Positions 25,989-34,952 of a stretch of 64,000 nucleotides of DNA are shown here, one piece after another. A program made the translations under genes and the position numbers. The notes under the pieces are model-generated. The model saw only the letters and a program-made list of their open reading frames with translations, made no database searches and was not told where the DNA came from. Location: the NCBI GenBank assembly GCA_002083655.1, contig MSXR01000005.1, forward strand, positions 1 to 64,000. The letters run 5' to 3'. Positions within the stretch are counted from its first letter, which is position 1; every line of letters begins with the position of its first letter. Source of the DNA: Proteobacteria bacterium ST_bin14 (GTDB taxonomy: Bacteria > Pseudomonadota > Alphaproteobacteria > Sphingomonadales > Sphingomonadaceae).

Positions 25989-26582
25989 ATGGCAGAAAAA
26001 CTGTCTGACTCCGCGCTCGACACCATTTTTCGCGCCGCGCGCAGCTATAATGGCTATACTGATCACCCCGTCACCATTGATGACTGCCATGCCATTTGGG
26101 ACGTGATGAAATGGGGCCCAACATCTGCCAACCAGATGCCGGCCCGGTTGATCTGGTGCACCAGCGACGCCGCTAAGGCAAAGCTTGCCGCCTGCGCCAG
26201 CGGCACCAACGGTCCCAAAATTCTGGCCGCACCCGTTACCGTTATTTTCGGTAACGACGAAAATTTTCACGAAAAACTGCCTGAGCTGTTCCCGCATACC
26301 AATGCCAAGTCATGGTTCGACGGGAATGAGCCGCTTCGCCAAGTGTCGGCGATGCGCAACGGCACATTGCAGGGTGCCTATTTCATGATCGCGGCGCGCG
26401 CGCTTGGTTTTGATACCGGCCCAATGTCAGGGTTCAGCAATGAAGCCGTCGACGCCGCTTTCTTTGCCGATACGCCGCACATCAAATCAAACTTCATCTC
26501 CACCTTGGGCGTGGGCGACCCGGCAACGATCTTTGGCCGCCTGCCACGCCCGGCTTTTGAGGCTTTCAACACCGTCGTCTGA
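25989..26582 (+). CDS. Malonic semialdehyde reductase-like nitroreductase-fold protein
   Basis: A 197-residue FMN-dependent nitroreductase-superfamily protein. RAARSYNGYTDHPV at the start, WGPTSANQMPARLIWC, and GALQGAY-like GTLQGAYFMIAARALGFDTG fit the RutE/HadB branch. In E. coli RutE reduces malonic semialdehyde from pyrimidine breakdown to 3-hydroxypropionate. No rut operon is seen here, so the physiological substrate is open. It lies between nfuA and tsaB on the same strand. Confidence 0.85.
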   Translation: MAEKLSDSALDTIFRAARSYNGYTDHPVTIDDCHAIWDVMKWGPTSANQMPARLIWCTSDAAKAKLAACASGTNGPKILAAPVTVIFGNDENFHEKLPELFPHTNAKSWFDGNEPLRQVSAMRNGTLQGAYFMIAARALGFDTGPMSGFSNEAVDAAFFADTPHIKSNFISTLGVGDPATIFGRLPRPAFEAFNTVV

Positions 26583-26638
26583 CGGCGGCACGCTTGCGGC
26601 CCTTTTGCAATCGGCGCGCATGCCGCTAAGCGGGCGCG

Positions 26639-27271
26639 ATGCGCACTCTGGTTATCGACACTGCCACTGCCGCCTGTTCCATCGCCCTGATTGAGGGCGA
26701 TCGGATCATCGCCGCCACGCATGAACGGGTCGGGCGCGGGCATGCCGAACGGCTGGTTGCCATGATCGCTGATTTGCCCGGCGGCGGGCGCGCTGACCAG
26801 ATCGCCGTTGATTGCGGCCCCGGCAGCTTTACCGGCATTCGCGTTGGCATTGCCGCTGCGCGCGGGCTGGGGCTGGGCTGGGGCATCAATGTGCAAGGCT
26901 ATTCATCGCTGCCGGTGATGGCAGCGGCGCATTTTGCCGCCAATGCAGCCTGCCGCGCCGTTGCGATCATCATTGAAGGCGGACACGGCGAAGTGTTCAT
27001 GCAGGGGTTCACCACCGATCCGCTGGCCGCGACTGGGCCAATGCGCTCGCTAAAGCCCGCCGATGCCATCGCCGCGCTGGGCGATCGCCAGGGGGTGGGC
27101 AGCGGCGTGCGGCTGTTGGCCGCCATCAATCCCACGCTGCAGTTGATTGATGCCCTGCCCAATGCCGCTGACGCCCGGTTACTGCCGCCTGTATTTGCAA
27201 CACTGGACCCGCGCCCGATTTACGGGCGCGCGCCGGACGCCATCATCCCCGGATCGGGTATCGCGCCATGA
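26639..27271 (+). CDS. tsaB: tRNA threonylcarbamoyladenosine biosynthesis protein TsaB
   Basis: A 210-residue ASKHA-fold partner of TsaD. It is needed with TsaC and TsaE to form t6A37 in ANN-decoding tRNAs. Diagnostic segments are MRTLVIDTATAACSIALIEG, HAERLVAMIADL, and DCGPGSFTGIRVGIAAARGL. The stop overlaps the start of rimI (ATGA), the usual coupling in Proteobacteria. Confidence 0.94.
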   Translation: MRTLVIDTATAACSIALIEGDRIIAATHERVGRGHAERLVAMIADLPGGGRADQIAVDCGPGSFTGIRVGIAAARGLGLGWGINVQGYSSLPVMAAAHFAANAACRAVAIIIEGGHGEVFMQGFTTDPLAATGPMRSLKPADAIAALGDRQGVGSGVRLLAAINPTLQLIDALPNAADARLLPPVFATLDPRPIYGRAPDAIIPGSGIAP

Positions 27272-27744
27272 GCACAACGTTAAACCTTATTGCATTACGC
27301 CCCGGCGCTCCTGCTGATCTTGGGACGATTGATCTGATCATGCAGCGCGCCTTTGATCCGCGCTTTGGGGAGGCGTGGACCAGGGGCCAATGCCTGGGAA
27401 TACTGGCGATGCCCGGTGTTTGGCTGACAATGGCGGAACTAAATGGTGTTGATGCTGGTTTCGCTATGGCTCGGGTTGCCGCGAACGAGGCTGAGCTATT
27501 ATTGCTCGCTTGTGTACCCGAGGTGCGGCGGAGAGGCGTTGGTGATGCCTTATTGCGCTCGGTGATAAACGATGCACAAGATCGGGCTGCAACAAAGGTT
27601 TACCTTGAAGTACGTCGCGGCAATGAGGCGCTGTCACTGTACCGATCAACAGGGTTTTCGCAGGTCGGAGAGCGCCCCGCTTATTACCGTGGCAAGGGCA
27701 ATGAAACTTTCGATGCTTTGACCTTTGAACGTCGGTTAGTGTGA
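27268..27744 (+). CDS. rimI: GNAT acetyltransferase, RimI (ribosomal protein alanine N-acetyltransferase)
   Basis: A 158-residue GNAT protein. The acetyl-CoA loop reads VPEVRRRGVGDALLRSVI and the C-terminal part VYLEVRRGNEALSLYRSTGF is the RimI pattern. RimI acetylates the N-terminus of ribosomal protein S18. It is translationally coupled to tsaB. Its base composition is noticeably lower in GC than its neighbours, but position and family are ordinary. Confidence 0.9.
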   Translation: MSTTLNLIALRPGAPADLGTIDLIMQRAFDPRFGEAWTRGQCLGILAMPGVWLTMAELNGVDAGFAMARVAANEAELLLLACVPEVRRRGVGDALLRSVINDAQDRAATKVYLEVRRGNEALSLYRSTGFSQVGERPAYYRGKGNETFDALTFERRLV

Positions 27745-27849
27745 AAACCGCAGTTTACGTAAATTGTTGCTTGCACTTTGCTGATGTGCGGACGATAGGC
27801 GGACGCTGAAGCCTTTGTATGGCCTCCACCCAGTACCGAAAGGACGAAT

Positions 27850-28269
27850 ATGGATACCCACACCGAAGTTCAGGAAACCCTGATCACGCTGACCGCAGAT
27901 ATCGTTGCAGCACATGTCAGCAACAACAGCGTCGCCGTTTCCGATCTGCCGGTTCTTATCGCCAATGTGCACAGCGCGCTGGCTGGCTTGGGCGGCCCGA
28001 TTGTCGAACCTGAAGTAAAGCAGGAACCGGCTGTATCGATCCGCGCGTCGATTAAGCCTGATTACATCGTATGTCTGGAAGATGGCAAAAAGCTGAAAAT
28101 GCTGAAGCGCCACCTGATGACGCATTATAAGATGACGCCAGACCAGTACCGCACCAAGTGGAACCTGGCCGCCGATTATCCGATGGTCGCGCCAAACTAT
28201 GCCGAACAGCGTCGTACGCTCGCCAAGAAGATTGGCCTGGGCACCAAGCGCCGCAAGCTGGTTCGCTAA
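27850..28269 (+). CDS. mucR: MucR family zinc-finger transcriptional regulator
   Basis: A 139-residue MucR/Ros protein. The zinc-finger and DNA-binding region reads YIVCLEDGKKLKMLKRHLMT followed by HYKMTPDQYR, giving the Cys-His-His set, and ends WNLAADYPMVAPNYAEQRR. MucR is an AT-rich DNA-binding global regulator of surface polysaccharides, motility and cell cycle in Alphaproteobacteria. The 105-base leader upstream suggests its own promoter. A strong hairpin follows the stop. Confidence 0.94.
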   Translation: MDTHTEVQETLITLTADIVAAHVSNNSVAVSDLPVLIANVHSALAGLGGPIVEPEVKQEPAVSIRASIKPDYIVCLEDGKKLKMLKRHLMTHYKMTPDQYRTKWNLAADYPMVAPNYAEQRRTLAKKIGLGTKRRKLVR

Positions 28270-28286
28270 AACCACCCACTCTCCTT

Positions 28287-28314
28287 CCCGCCCCCATATC
28301 ACTTTGGGGGCGGG
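28287..28314 (+). terminator. Hairpin after mucR
   Basis: CCCGCCCCCA and TGGGGGCGGG form a 10-bp stem with an 8-base loop, 17 bases after the mucR stop. There is no clear T-tract, so termination is plausible but not certain. Confidence 0.55.
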
Positions 28315-28389
28315 ACAGGCCCTTTCGCCCCGGCCGCGTTGCCGCTACACAGATGATGCACGACGGCAATTGACGGGCGGACGGGAATA

Positions 28390-28812
28390 ATGGCGCGCAA
28401 GATCGATCTGGAGGCGCTGTGCAACGAAAAGGGCCTGCGCATCACTGAGCAGCGCCGCGTTATCGCGCGCGTGCTATCCGACGCCGAAGACCATCCCGAC
28501 GTCGAAAAAGTATATGAGCGGGCATCCGCCATTGATCCGGGAATTTCAATCGCCACCGTCTATCGCACAGTGCGGCTGTTTGAAGAGGCCGGCATTCTGG
28601 ATCGGCATGATTTCGGCGATGGCAGATCGCGCTATGAACCGGCACCTGAATCACATCATGACCATTTGATCGATGTTGAAACCGGCAAGGTGATCGAATT
28701 CGTCGACCCAGAGCTCGAACAGCTTCAAAAACAAATCGCCGAACGGTTGGGCTTTCGCCTGGTCGATCACCGGATGGAGCTTTACGGCGTCGCGATCGAT
28801 CGCAAGGCCTAA
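28390..28812 (+). CDS. fur: Fur family iron-responsive regulator
   Basis: A 140-residue Fur. The winged helix reads LRITEQRRVIARVLSDAEDH then ISIATVYRTVRLFEEAG, and the metal site SHHDHLIDVETGKVIEFVDP has the expected His and acidic ligands. The C-terminal CxxC pair of enterobacterial Fur is absent, as usual in this group. It should repress iron-uptake genes. A Fur-box-like sequence lies upstream of bfd elsewhere in the window. It sits 10 bases before the acyltransferase gene. Confidence 0.93.
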   Translation: MARKIDLEALCNEKGLRITEQRRVIARVLSDAEDHPDVEKVYERASAIDPGISIATVYRTVRLFEEAGILDRHDFGDGRSRYEPAPESHHDHLIDVETGKVIEFVDPELEQLQKQIAERLGFRLVDHRMELYGVAIDRKA

Positions 28813-28821
28813 GGCTGGTCG

Positions 28822-29703
28822 TTGTCGAACGAAGCGCTACCCGCCGAATACCCCATCGGCTCCCCCGCCCGCGAGGCGGCTGCGGCGGGCATCGCCGCCC
28901 CTGTGCCACTGATTGGCTGGATGCGGCTGGGCTGGCGGGTGCTGGGGCTGGCGCTGATCGCCGGCATTTCCATACCAGGGCATTATCTGTTTCAGCTACT
29001 GCGTCTTTCATCACCCTGGCCGCGCCTGTTCATGCGCATATCGGCGCGGATTTGCGGTGCGCGCGTGGCGGTAAAGGGCGTGCCATTGCGGCGCGACGTT
29101 TTCTACATCGCCAATCATGTCAGCTGGGTGGATATATTGGCCATCGCCAGCGCCAGCGGCACCGCCTTTGTCGCCAAGGCAGAGCTCGCCACGGCACCGA
29201 TTGTCGGCACGCTCGCCAAAATGAACCGCACCGTTTTTGTTGAACGCGAAGACCGGCTGGGCGTGGCCGACCAGATTAATCGGCTGCGCGATGCGCTGGC
29301 GGATAATTGGTCGATCACGGTATTTCCCGAAGGCACCACGACCGACGGATCGTCGCTGCTGCCGTTTAAAACGCCGATGCTGAAAGTGCTGGAGCCACCA
29401 CCGCCCGGCGTGATGGTGCAGCCGGTGCTGCTTTGGTACGGGCGCGATACCGGCTATGAAATCGGCTGGCTGGGTGTTGAAAGCGGGCAGGACAATGCGA
29501 CGCGAATCCTGTCACGGAACGGCAGTTTCAAGGTGATGGTCGAATTCCTCGAACCGTTTCACCCGCGCGACTATCCGGGCCGCAAGGCAATCGCCGCCGA
29601 AAGCCGCCGCCGGATCCAGGAAGCGCTGGCCCGCGAAGTCGGCGCGCCACTGGTGCCGTTCAGGGGGCATGACTGGTGGGAAGCGAAAGCGCCTGCCGAC
29701 TGA
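28822..29703 (+). CDS. plsC: 1-acyl-sn-glycerol-3-phosphate acyltransferase
   Basis: A 293-residue PlsC-type enzyme making phosphatidate at the inner membrane. A membrane segment around residues 35-50 (WRVLGLALIAGISIPGHYLF) precedes the HX4D motif NHVSWVD and the FPEGTTTDGSS motif. The called start is TTG with nearby GGTCG; an ATG 99 bases on (MRLGWRVL) would remove an unconserved leader and is a real alternative. It belongs to the fur-plsC-miaB run. Confidence 0.9.
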   Translation: MSNEALPAEYPIGSPAREAAAAGIAAPVPLIGWMRLGWRVLGLALIAGISIPGHYLFQLLRLSSPWPRLFMRISARICGARVAVKGVPLRRDVFYIANHVSWVDILAIASASGTAFVAKAELATAPIVGTLAKMNRTVFVEREDRLGVADQINRLRDALADNWSITVFPEGTTTDGSSLLPFKTPMLKVLEPPPPGVMVQPVLLWYGRDTGYEIGWLGVESGQDNATRILSRNGSFKVMVEFLEPFHPRDYPGRKAIAAESRRRIQEALAREVGAPLVPFRGHDWWEAKAPAD

Positions 29704-29754
29704 TCATCAGCAGTCGATTTGTCGCGCCCGCCCTACCCCGCTATAGCCCCGCCC

Positions 29755-31104
29755 ATGAAACCCGCGCCCAAAACCTATCACGTCAAATCATCCGGCTGCC
29801 AGATGAACGTCTATGACGGCGACCGCATGGGCGAGTTGATGGCGGCGCAGGGGATGACCGCGACCGATGATCAGTTCGCCGCCGATCTTGTCATCCTGAA
29901 CACTTGTCACATCCGCGAACGCGCCACTGACAAGGTATATTCCGAGATTGGCCGCCTGCGCAAAGAGGCTGGCAAACGCGGCGAAAACCCGATCATCGCG
30001 GTCGCAGGCTGCGTCGCGCAAGCCGAAGGCGCGGAGATCATCCGCCGCGCGAAGGTGGACGTGGTGGTCGGCCCGCAGGCCTATCACAACCTGCCCGATC
30101 TCGTCGCGCGTGCGACACGGGGCGAGGTGGCGATGGATACCGACATGCCCGTCGACATGAAGTTCGGCCATCTGCCCGCCCGCCGCCGCGTACCGCCCAG
30201 CGCGTTCCTGACGGTGCAGGAGGGATGCGACAAATTCTGCACCTATTGCGTGGTGCCCTATACCCGCGGTGCCGAGGTAAGCCGTCCGTTTGCCCAGATC
30301 GTGGATGAGGCAAAAGCGCTGGTGGATGCAGGCGCCAAGGAAATCACGCTGCTGGGGCAGAATGTGAATGCGTGGGATGATGCGGGCGCCAACGGTTCTC
30401 GGGGCCTGCACGATCTGATCGCCGCGCTCGACCGGATCGAGGGGCTTGCCCGCATCCGTTACACCACCAGCCACCCCAACGACATGGCGGACGGGCTGAT
30501 CGCCGCCCACCGCGACGTCGAAAAGCTGATGCCGTTCCTGCACCTGCCCGTGCAATCGGGCAGCGACCGCATCCTGAAAGCGATGAACCGCAGCCACAGC
30601 CGCGCCGGCTATCTGCGCTTATTGGAGCGGGTGCGCGAAGCCCGTCCCGATATCGCGCTGTCCGGCGATTTCATCGTCGGCTTTCCGGGTGAGACCGAGG
30701 CCGATTTCGCCGAAACCCTCAGCCTGGTCGACGCGGTCGGCTATGCGCAAGCCTATAGCTTCAAATACAGCCCCCGCCCCGGCACCCCCGCCGCGTCGAT
30801 GGCCGGCCAAATCGCCCCCGAAGTGATGGACGACCGCCTGCAACGCCTCCAGGCCGCCCTCAACCGCGACCAAGCGGCATTCAACGCTGCGAGCGTGGGG
30901 CGGCGGTGTGATGTGCTGCTGGAGCGCAAGGGCAAGCTGGAGGGCCAGTTGATCGGCAAGAGCCCGTGGCTGCAATCGGTGCATCAGATGGGCGATGCGG
31001 CGATCGGGGACTTAGTTGAGGTAGAGATTGTGGAAGCGGGCGCGAATTCGGTGATGGGGGACCTCCCTAAACGCACCCCTATGGCCGCCGTGACTCAACC
31101 ATAA
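29755..31104 (+). CDS. miaB: tRNA-2-methylthio-N6-dimethylallyladenosine synthase MiaB
   Basis: A 449-residue radical-SAM methylthiotransferase that makes ms2i6A37. The N-terminal UPF0004 domain has SSGCQMNVYDGDRM and the second and third cysteines (LNTCHIRERA; VAGCVAQAEG). The radical-SAM motif is EGCDKFCTYCVVPYTRG. A TRAM domain ends the protein. It needs two Fe-S clusters, consistent with nfuA upstream. The ATG of MKPAPKTYHVK is the family start. A terminator follows. Confidence 0.96.
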   Translation: MKPAPKTYHVKSSGCQMNVYDGDRMGELMAAQGMTATDDQFAADLVILNTCHIRERATDKVYSEIGRLRKEAGKRGENPIIAVAGCVAQAEGAEIIRRAKVDVVVGPQAYHNLPDLVARATRGEVAMDTDMPVDMKFGHLPARRRVPPSAFLTVQEGCDKFCTYCVVPYTRGAEVSRPFAQIVDEAKALVDAGAKEITLLGQNVNAWDDAGANGSRGLHDLIAALDRIEGLARIRYTTSHPNDMADGLIAAHRDVEKLMPFLHLPVQSGSDRILKAMNRSHSRAGYLRLLERVREARPDIALSGDFIVGFPGETEADFAETLSLVDAVGYAQAYSFKYSPRPGTPAASMAGQIAPEVMDDRLQRLQAALNRDQAAFNAASVGRRCDVLLERKGKLEGQLIGKSPWLQSVHQMGDAAIGDLVEVEIVEAGANSVMGDLPKRTPMAAVTQP

Positions 31105-31136
31105 TCAATTCGAATTACCGAATTCTGAGTTACGGT

Positions 31137-31167
31137 GGTTAGGCTCAACCGGCCTAACCTTAATTTT
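31137..31167 (+). terminator. Rho-independent terminator of the nfuA-miaB run
   Basis: GGTTAGGC and GGCCTAACC pair around a short loop and are followed by TTAATTTT. The hairpin lies 32 bases after the miaB stop, and its T-tract overlaps the stop codon of the converging restriction gene. Confidence 0.75.
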
Positions 31168-32992
31168 CCTCCATAAGCGCACGTGCTTCCTTAATGTCGA
31201 TTTTTGCCTTCTGACCGTGGCGCTGCATCATATGCAATAGGTTGGCCCCGTTCATAAGGGTAAGTGGTTTACCGTTGGCGAAGGAGTACGCGTCAGGCCC
31301 GTAGTCTGCGGTCGTGACGAGAATACCGCGCGATGCCCCCTCGTTCATCACTGTGCCATAGAGGTCTCGAACTGCAGACACACCGACTGTACGAGTGTAT
31401 CTTTTGGCCTGGATCACGATCTTCCCACCAGTTATCGGATCGGGGTCGAACGCTACTGCATCCACCCCGCCATCGCTGCTGGACTGCGTGACTTTCACCT
31501 CACCCCCGCGCGAGGCGAATTCCCGCTCGAATAGTTCACGGACCAAGTGCTCAAAGTCATCCCAAGAAATTGAAGCGAGATTTGTACCTTCATCCATGCC
31601 AGAGCCAACTTCTCGGGCTGTTATGAATCGGCGGTCTTCTGTGTCCATTTCCATGACCGGGGGCACTGCCGCCAACGACGCCAACGATGCAGCCGACACG
31701 CCCCTTAGCGATTTGAAACATGCCTTTGGTTCGACGCGCGAAAGGTCAATAGCGGAGAATGTGGCTTTATTCACTAAAACCGACAGCAAGCAAGCTCGTC
31801 GTTCAACACCCGTGGCAGGATCGACATAATTTACAAATCCGTTGAATAGGATGTCGTTAATGTTGCCGTACTCGTCGGCTTCGAAAAGTTCGTGAATAGT
31901 TCGCAGACAAATTTGATAGCAGGCAGACTCGAAATTCGCCTTCTTCTCCCGGTCAGTAATGTGACTTTCGCGGAGCTCTCCGGTCGCCTTTACAAACTTT
32001 ACAACCTTTGTTGATGGCAAGACATCAATCGCAGGCAGATCGTAAGCCACTTTAAGAAGGAGCTTTTCGCTATGGTACTGAATTAAATATGATTTTTCGA
32101 ACAATCCCCGATAGTTGGAGTTTTCCAGTACGAGTGATGCATGTTCAATTACTGCATCTTCGTTGCTTTGACCGACTTCGGACTTTAGCCGCTCCACTTC
32201 TGCATGAGAGGAGGCTTGCTCTGCTTCAAATATAGCCTTCCTTGCCAAGTGATCGTCCCAAAAGGCTTTCCGGCGCTTGTCCCATGCTTCAACAGCCTTC
32301 GAATGATTGACAGATCGTTGAAGTTCAACATTTTGCCACGCCTGCATGACCGAGCGGAAGTCGTCCTCCGCAGCACAAATAATCCTTTTTTTGCGCCCAA
32401 GGATTAGATCGAAGAAGCCGATCTTTGGAGCGGTAAAGGTCGGCTCTGGCTCTGACGATGAGTTAGGCTGTGGTTCTGCAAAATCCTTTGGAAAGTCATA
32501 GGCGCTTTTGTCCTTTAACGCTTCCCAGTCAACACGGTCATCGACTTTTAGAGTATCTATCAAAATAGATTCAATACTGTCGAGTCGCATGGCAGCCTCT
32601 ACAGTTAAATCTTCTGCCGCAGCGTGTCCTGAAATAATATTTTTCTTCTTAGTAAAATGTTCGTATTTTTCGTCCCACGAGGCGATTAAGGTGTCCATTT
32701 TACTTTGAAGTATAAATAACTCAGGAGCACTAACTTCCTTATGAAGGTTCATTTTCACGTGGCGGACATCGATATAGTATCGTAAAATACGATCACCACG
32801 AGCGCTCCACTTCACATTCAGTTCACCGACAACCAGATTATCCAAGTTATTTGAACGTATCGTGATGCTCGTCATCTCGCCCCCGAGTTCAGTGCCACGC
32901 GCGGAAAATTCATCTTGGAATAGAGCGGGTTGTACTACAAGGTATTTTTCAGCCTCTGCGCTACCTTGGGGGAAGTAGGGATGCGCGATCAT
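31160..32992 (-). CDS. Mrr-type restriction endonuclease domain protein (low GC)
   Basis: A large protein (about 611 residues) with a C-terminal Mrr_cat domain: WDDFEHLVRELFEREFASRG, then TQSSSDGGVDAVAFDPD and KIVIQAKRYTRTVGVSAVRD, which supply the D and QAK catalytic residues, and GILVTTADYGPDAY. The N-terminal two-thirds is unrecognised, with a helical segment near residues 225-280. Such proteins cut modified or foreign DNA (type IV-like). Composition is near 46% GC, clearly foreign. The start is uncertain: the ATG used lies inside parD, and an ATG at 32875 (MTSITIRSNN) is plausible. Confidence 0.85.
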   Translation of the reverse strand: MIAHPYFPQGSAEAEKYLVVQPALFQDEFSARGTELGGEMTSITIRSNNLDNLVVGELNVKWSARGDRILRYYIDVRHVKMNLHKEVSAPELFILQSKMDTLIASWDEKYEHFTKKKNIISGHAAAEDLTVEAAMRLDSIESILIDTLKVDDRVDWEALKDKSAYDFPKDFAEPQPNSSSEPEPTFTAPKIGFFDLILGRKKRIICAAEDDFRSVMQAWQNVELQRSVNHSKAVEAWDKRRKAFWDDHLARKAIFEAEQASSHAEVERLKSEVGQSNEDAVIEHASLVLENSNYRGLFEKSYLIQYHSEKLLLKVAYDLPAIDVLPSTKVVKFVKATGELRESHITDREKKANFESACYQICLRTIHELFEADEYGNINDILFNGFVNYVDPATGVERRACLLSVLVNKATFSAIDLSRVEPKACFKSLRGVSAASLASLAAVPPVMEMDTEDRRFITAREVGSGMDEGTNLASISWDDFEHLVRELFEREFASRGGEVKVTQSSSDGGVDAVAFDPDPITGGKIVIQAKRYTRTVGVSAVRDLYGTVMNEGASRGILVTTADYGPDAYSFANGKPLTLMNGANLLHMMQRHGQKAKIDIKEARALMEEN

Positions 32993-33134
32993 TCTCAACC
33001 ATCCGCTCCTGCTCGCGGCGGATCAGGTCGCGGATGGCCTCGCTGTCGTTGGTGTAACGGCCCGCCTCGATCTGCGCCGCGATCCATGCATCCTGCTGGG
33101 CCGAAACGGTGATGGTCTTGCGGACGGTGGCCAT
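32961..33134 (-). pseudogene. parD: Truncated ParD-type antitoxin
   Basis: The first 45 or so residues (MATVRKTITVSAQQDAWIAA then AQIEAGRYTNDSEAIRDLIR) are a textbook ParD ribbon-helix-helix protein, with a good GGAGGG ribosome site. After RREQERM the sequence diverges and stops at 57 residues (ENDRASLLPPR), losing the toxin-binding C-terminus. No parE follows; the low-GC restriction gene begins instead in another frame. This is best read as an antitoxin cut by the insertion or recombination that brought that gene. Confidence 0.8.
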
Positions 33135-33409
33135 GCTGCCCTCCATGAAATCTGAGTCGATGAGACGCAATTATCATACTATTGGTGTAATTTAGCGCGG
33201 AAGATTTTGTTCAGCAATAGGAAGAGCCCCCACTTTCCGCTGTCCCCCACGCCCCCAATCTGCCAAACTCCGAAACGGATGCAGCACACCCGCCCTTCCC
33301 GCGTGACCCTCGGCCCTGTTCGCCGCGCTGGTTCTGTCGGGCTCTCGGCGAAAACACTCCAGACCTGCAACTTCCGCAACTTTGCCCCCCTCCCTCGCGA
33401 AGGAATCGC

Positions 33410-34408
33410 ATGAGCCGCAAGCCTGTCCCCGCGCAATCCGGTGAACGCAGCCGCGCCGAGCTGACGTTCGACCGGCCACAATTGATGCCGCAGCTGTTTG
33501 GCGAGTTCGACAAGAACCTGTTGCTGCTCGAAAACCGGCTGGGGGTGTACATCACCGCGCGCGGCAACAAGGTGGGGCTTGAGGGTGCGGCAGAGGCGGT
33601 GGCGGCGGCGCGCGATGTGCTGAACGGCCTGTACAACCGCATCATCCGCGGCGAGATTATCGATACCGGGCTGATCGAGGCGGTGATCGCGATGTCTGCC
33701 GAGCCGACGCTGCACGGCATCATCAGCGCAGAGGCCTCCGCCCCGCCCTCCATCATGATCCGCACGCGCAAGAAAACCATTGTGCCGCGCACCATGGCGC
33801 AGGCGCATTATATGCGCGAGCTGCTGAACAACGACATCATCTTTGCGCTGGGGCCAGCGGGCACCGGCAAGACCTACATCGCGGTCGCGCAAGCCGTGGC
33901 GCAGTTGATCACCGGCAGCATCCAGCGGCTCATTCTTTCGCGTCCGGCGGTGGAAGCGGGCGAAAAACTGGGTTTCCTGCCGGGTGATATGAAGGAAAAG
34001 GTCGATCCGTATTTGCGGCCGCTATACGATGCGCTGAACGATTGCCTGCCCGCCGAACAGGTCGAGCGGCGGATTGCATCGGGCGAAATCGAGATTGCCC
34101 CCATCGCCTTCATGCGCGGGCGCACGCTGGCTGATGCGTTCATCATCCTGGATGAAGCGCAGAACACCACGCCGGCGCAGATGAAGATGTTCCTGACGCG
34201 CTTTGGCGAAAACAGCCGCATGGTGGTGTGCGGCGATCCCAAGCAAACCGATCTGCCCGGCGGCATGAGCGCCAGCGGCCTGAACGACGCAGTGGGGCGG
34301 CTGGACGGCGTCGACGGCCTGTCAATCTGCCGCTTTGGTGCAGGCGATGTGGTGCGCCACCCGATCGTGGGGCGGATTGTGGAGGCTTACGAGGGGAAGG
34401 ATGCTTGA
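33410..34408 (+). CDS. phoH: PhoH family ATPase
   Basis: A 332-residue PhoH-like P-loop protein. The N-terminal KH-like segment is followed by Walker A ALGPAGTGKTYIAVAQAV, Walker B FIILDEAQNTT and the sensor MVVCGDPKQTDLPGG. It is the PhoH/YbeZ type, which works with YbeY in RNA metabolism. It starts the phoH-ybeY-corC operon. The preceding 275 bases from the ParD start contain no other gene and should hold the promoter. Confidence 0.95.
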   Translation: MSRKPVPAQSGERSRAELTFDRPQLMPQLFGEFDKNLLLLENRLGVYITARGNKVGLEGAAEAVAAARDVLNGLYNRIIRGEIIDTGLIEAVIAMSAEPTLHGIISAEASAPPSIMIRTRKKTIVPRTMAQAHYMRELLNNDIIFALGPAGTGKTYIAVAQAVAQLITGSIQRLILSRPAVEAGEKLGFLPGDMKEKVDPYLRPLYDALNDCLPAEQVERRIASGEIEIAPIAFMRGRTLADAFIILDEAQNTTPAQMKMFLTRFGENSRMVVCGDPKQTDLPGGMSASGLNDAVGRLDGVDGLSICRFGAGDVVRHPIVGRIVEAYEGKDA

Positions 34409-34943
34409 TGTCGCCCTGTCTGCCGAACGGATCTGGGCTGACGATGCCGATTGGGAGGCGCTGGCTGTGTGCGCTGTGGCGGCTGCGGTGAATGCCACGC
34501 CCCATGGGGCGCTGGCGACGGCGGATGCGGTGGTGGAGATTTCCATCCGGCTGACCGACGATGCCGAGGTGCAGACGCTGAACCGCGATTATCGGCACAA
34601 GGACAAACCGACCAACGTTTTGTCCTTCCCCATGATCGCGCCCGATCTGCTTGATAGCGTCGCCAATACGGATGCCAATGATGGTGCCGGTCCCGGCGCG
34701 GGGGGTGAGGTGCTGCTGGGCGATATCGTGCTGGCGCATGAAACCTGCGCACGCGAGGCGGACGACAAGGGCATTGCCCTGCCCGCCCATGTGACGCATT
34801 TGATCGTGCATGGTACGCTGCATCTGCTAGGCTATGATCATCAGGGGCAGGCAGAGGCCGAAGTGATGGAGCAGATCGAGCGCGATGTGCTGGCATCGCT
34901 TGGCATCGCCGATCCCTATCTGGACGATCATAACGAGGACTGA
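34401..34943 (+). CDS. ybeY: Endoribonuclease YbeY
   Basis: A 180-residue rRNA-maturation endonuclease. The zinc site HLIVHGTLHLLGYDH matches H-x3-H-x5-H. NRDYRHKDKPTNVLSFP is the other family motif. The chosen ATG overlaps the phoH end by eight bases; the frame is open further upstream but only within phoH. It acts in 16S rRNA 3' processing and ribosome quality control, usually with PhoH and the CorC-like protein encoded next. Confidence 0.95.
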   Translation: MLDVALSAERIWADDADWEALAVCAVAAAVNATPHGALATADAVVEISIRLTDDAEVQTLNRDYRHKDKPTNVLSFPMIAPDLLDSVANTDANDGAGPGAGGEVLLGDIVLAHETCAREADDKGIALPAHVTHLIVHGTLHLLGYDHQGQAEAEVMEQIERDVLASLGIADPYLDDHNED

Positions 34944-34952
34944 AGCACTCCA

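Noticed and set aside
32961..33134. Intact ParDE toxin-antitoxin system
   Set aside because: ParD has lost its toxin-binding end and no ParE frame is found on either side.
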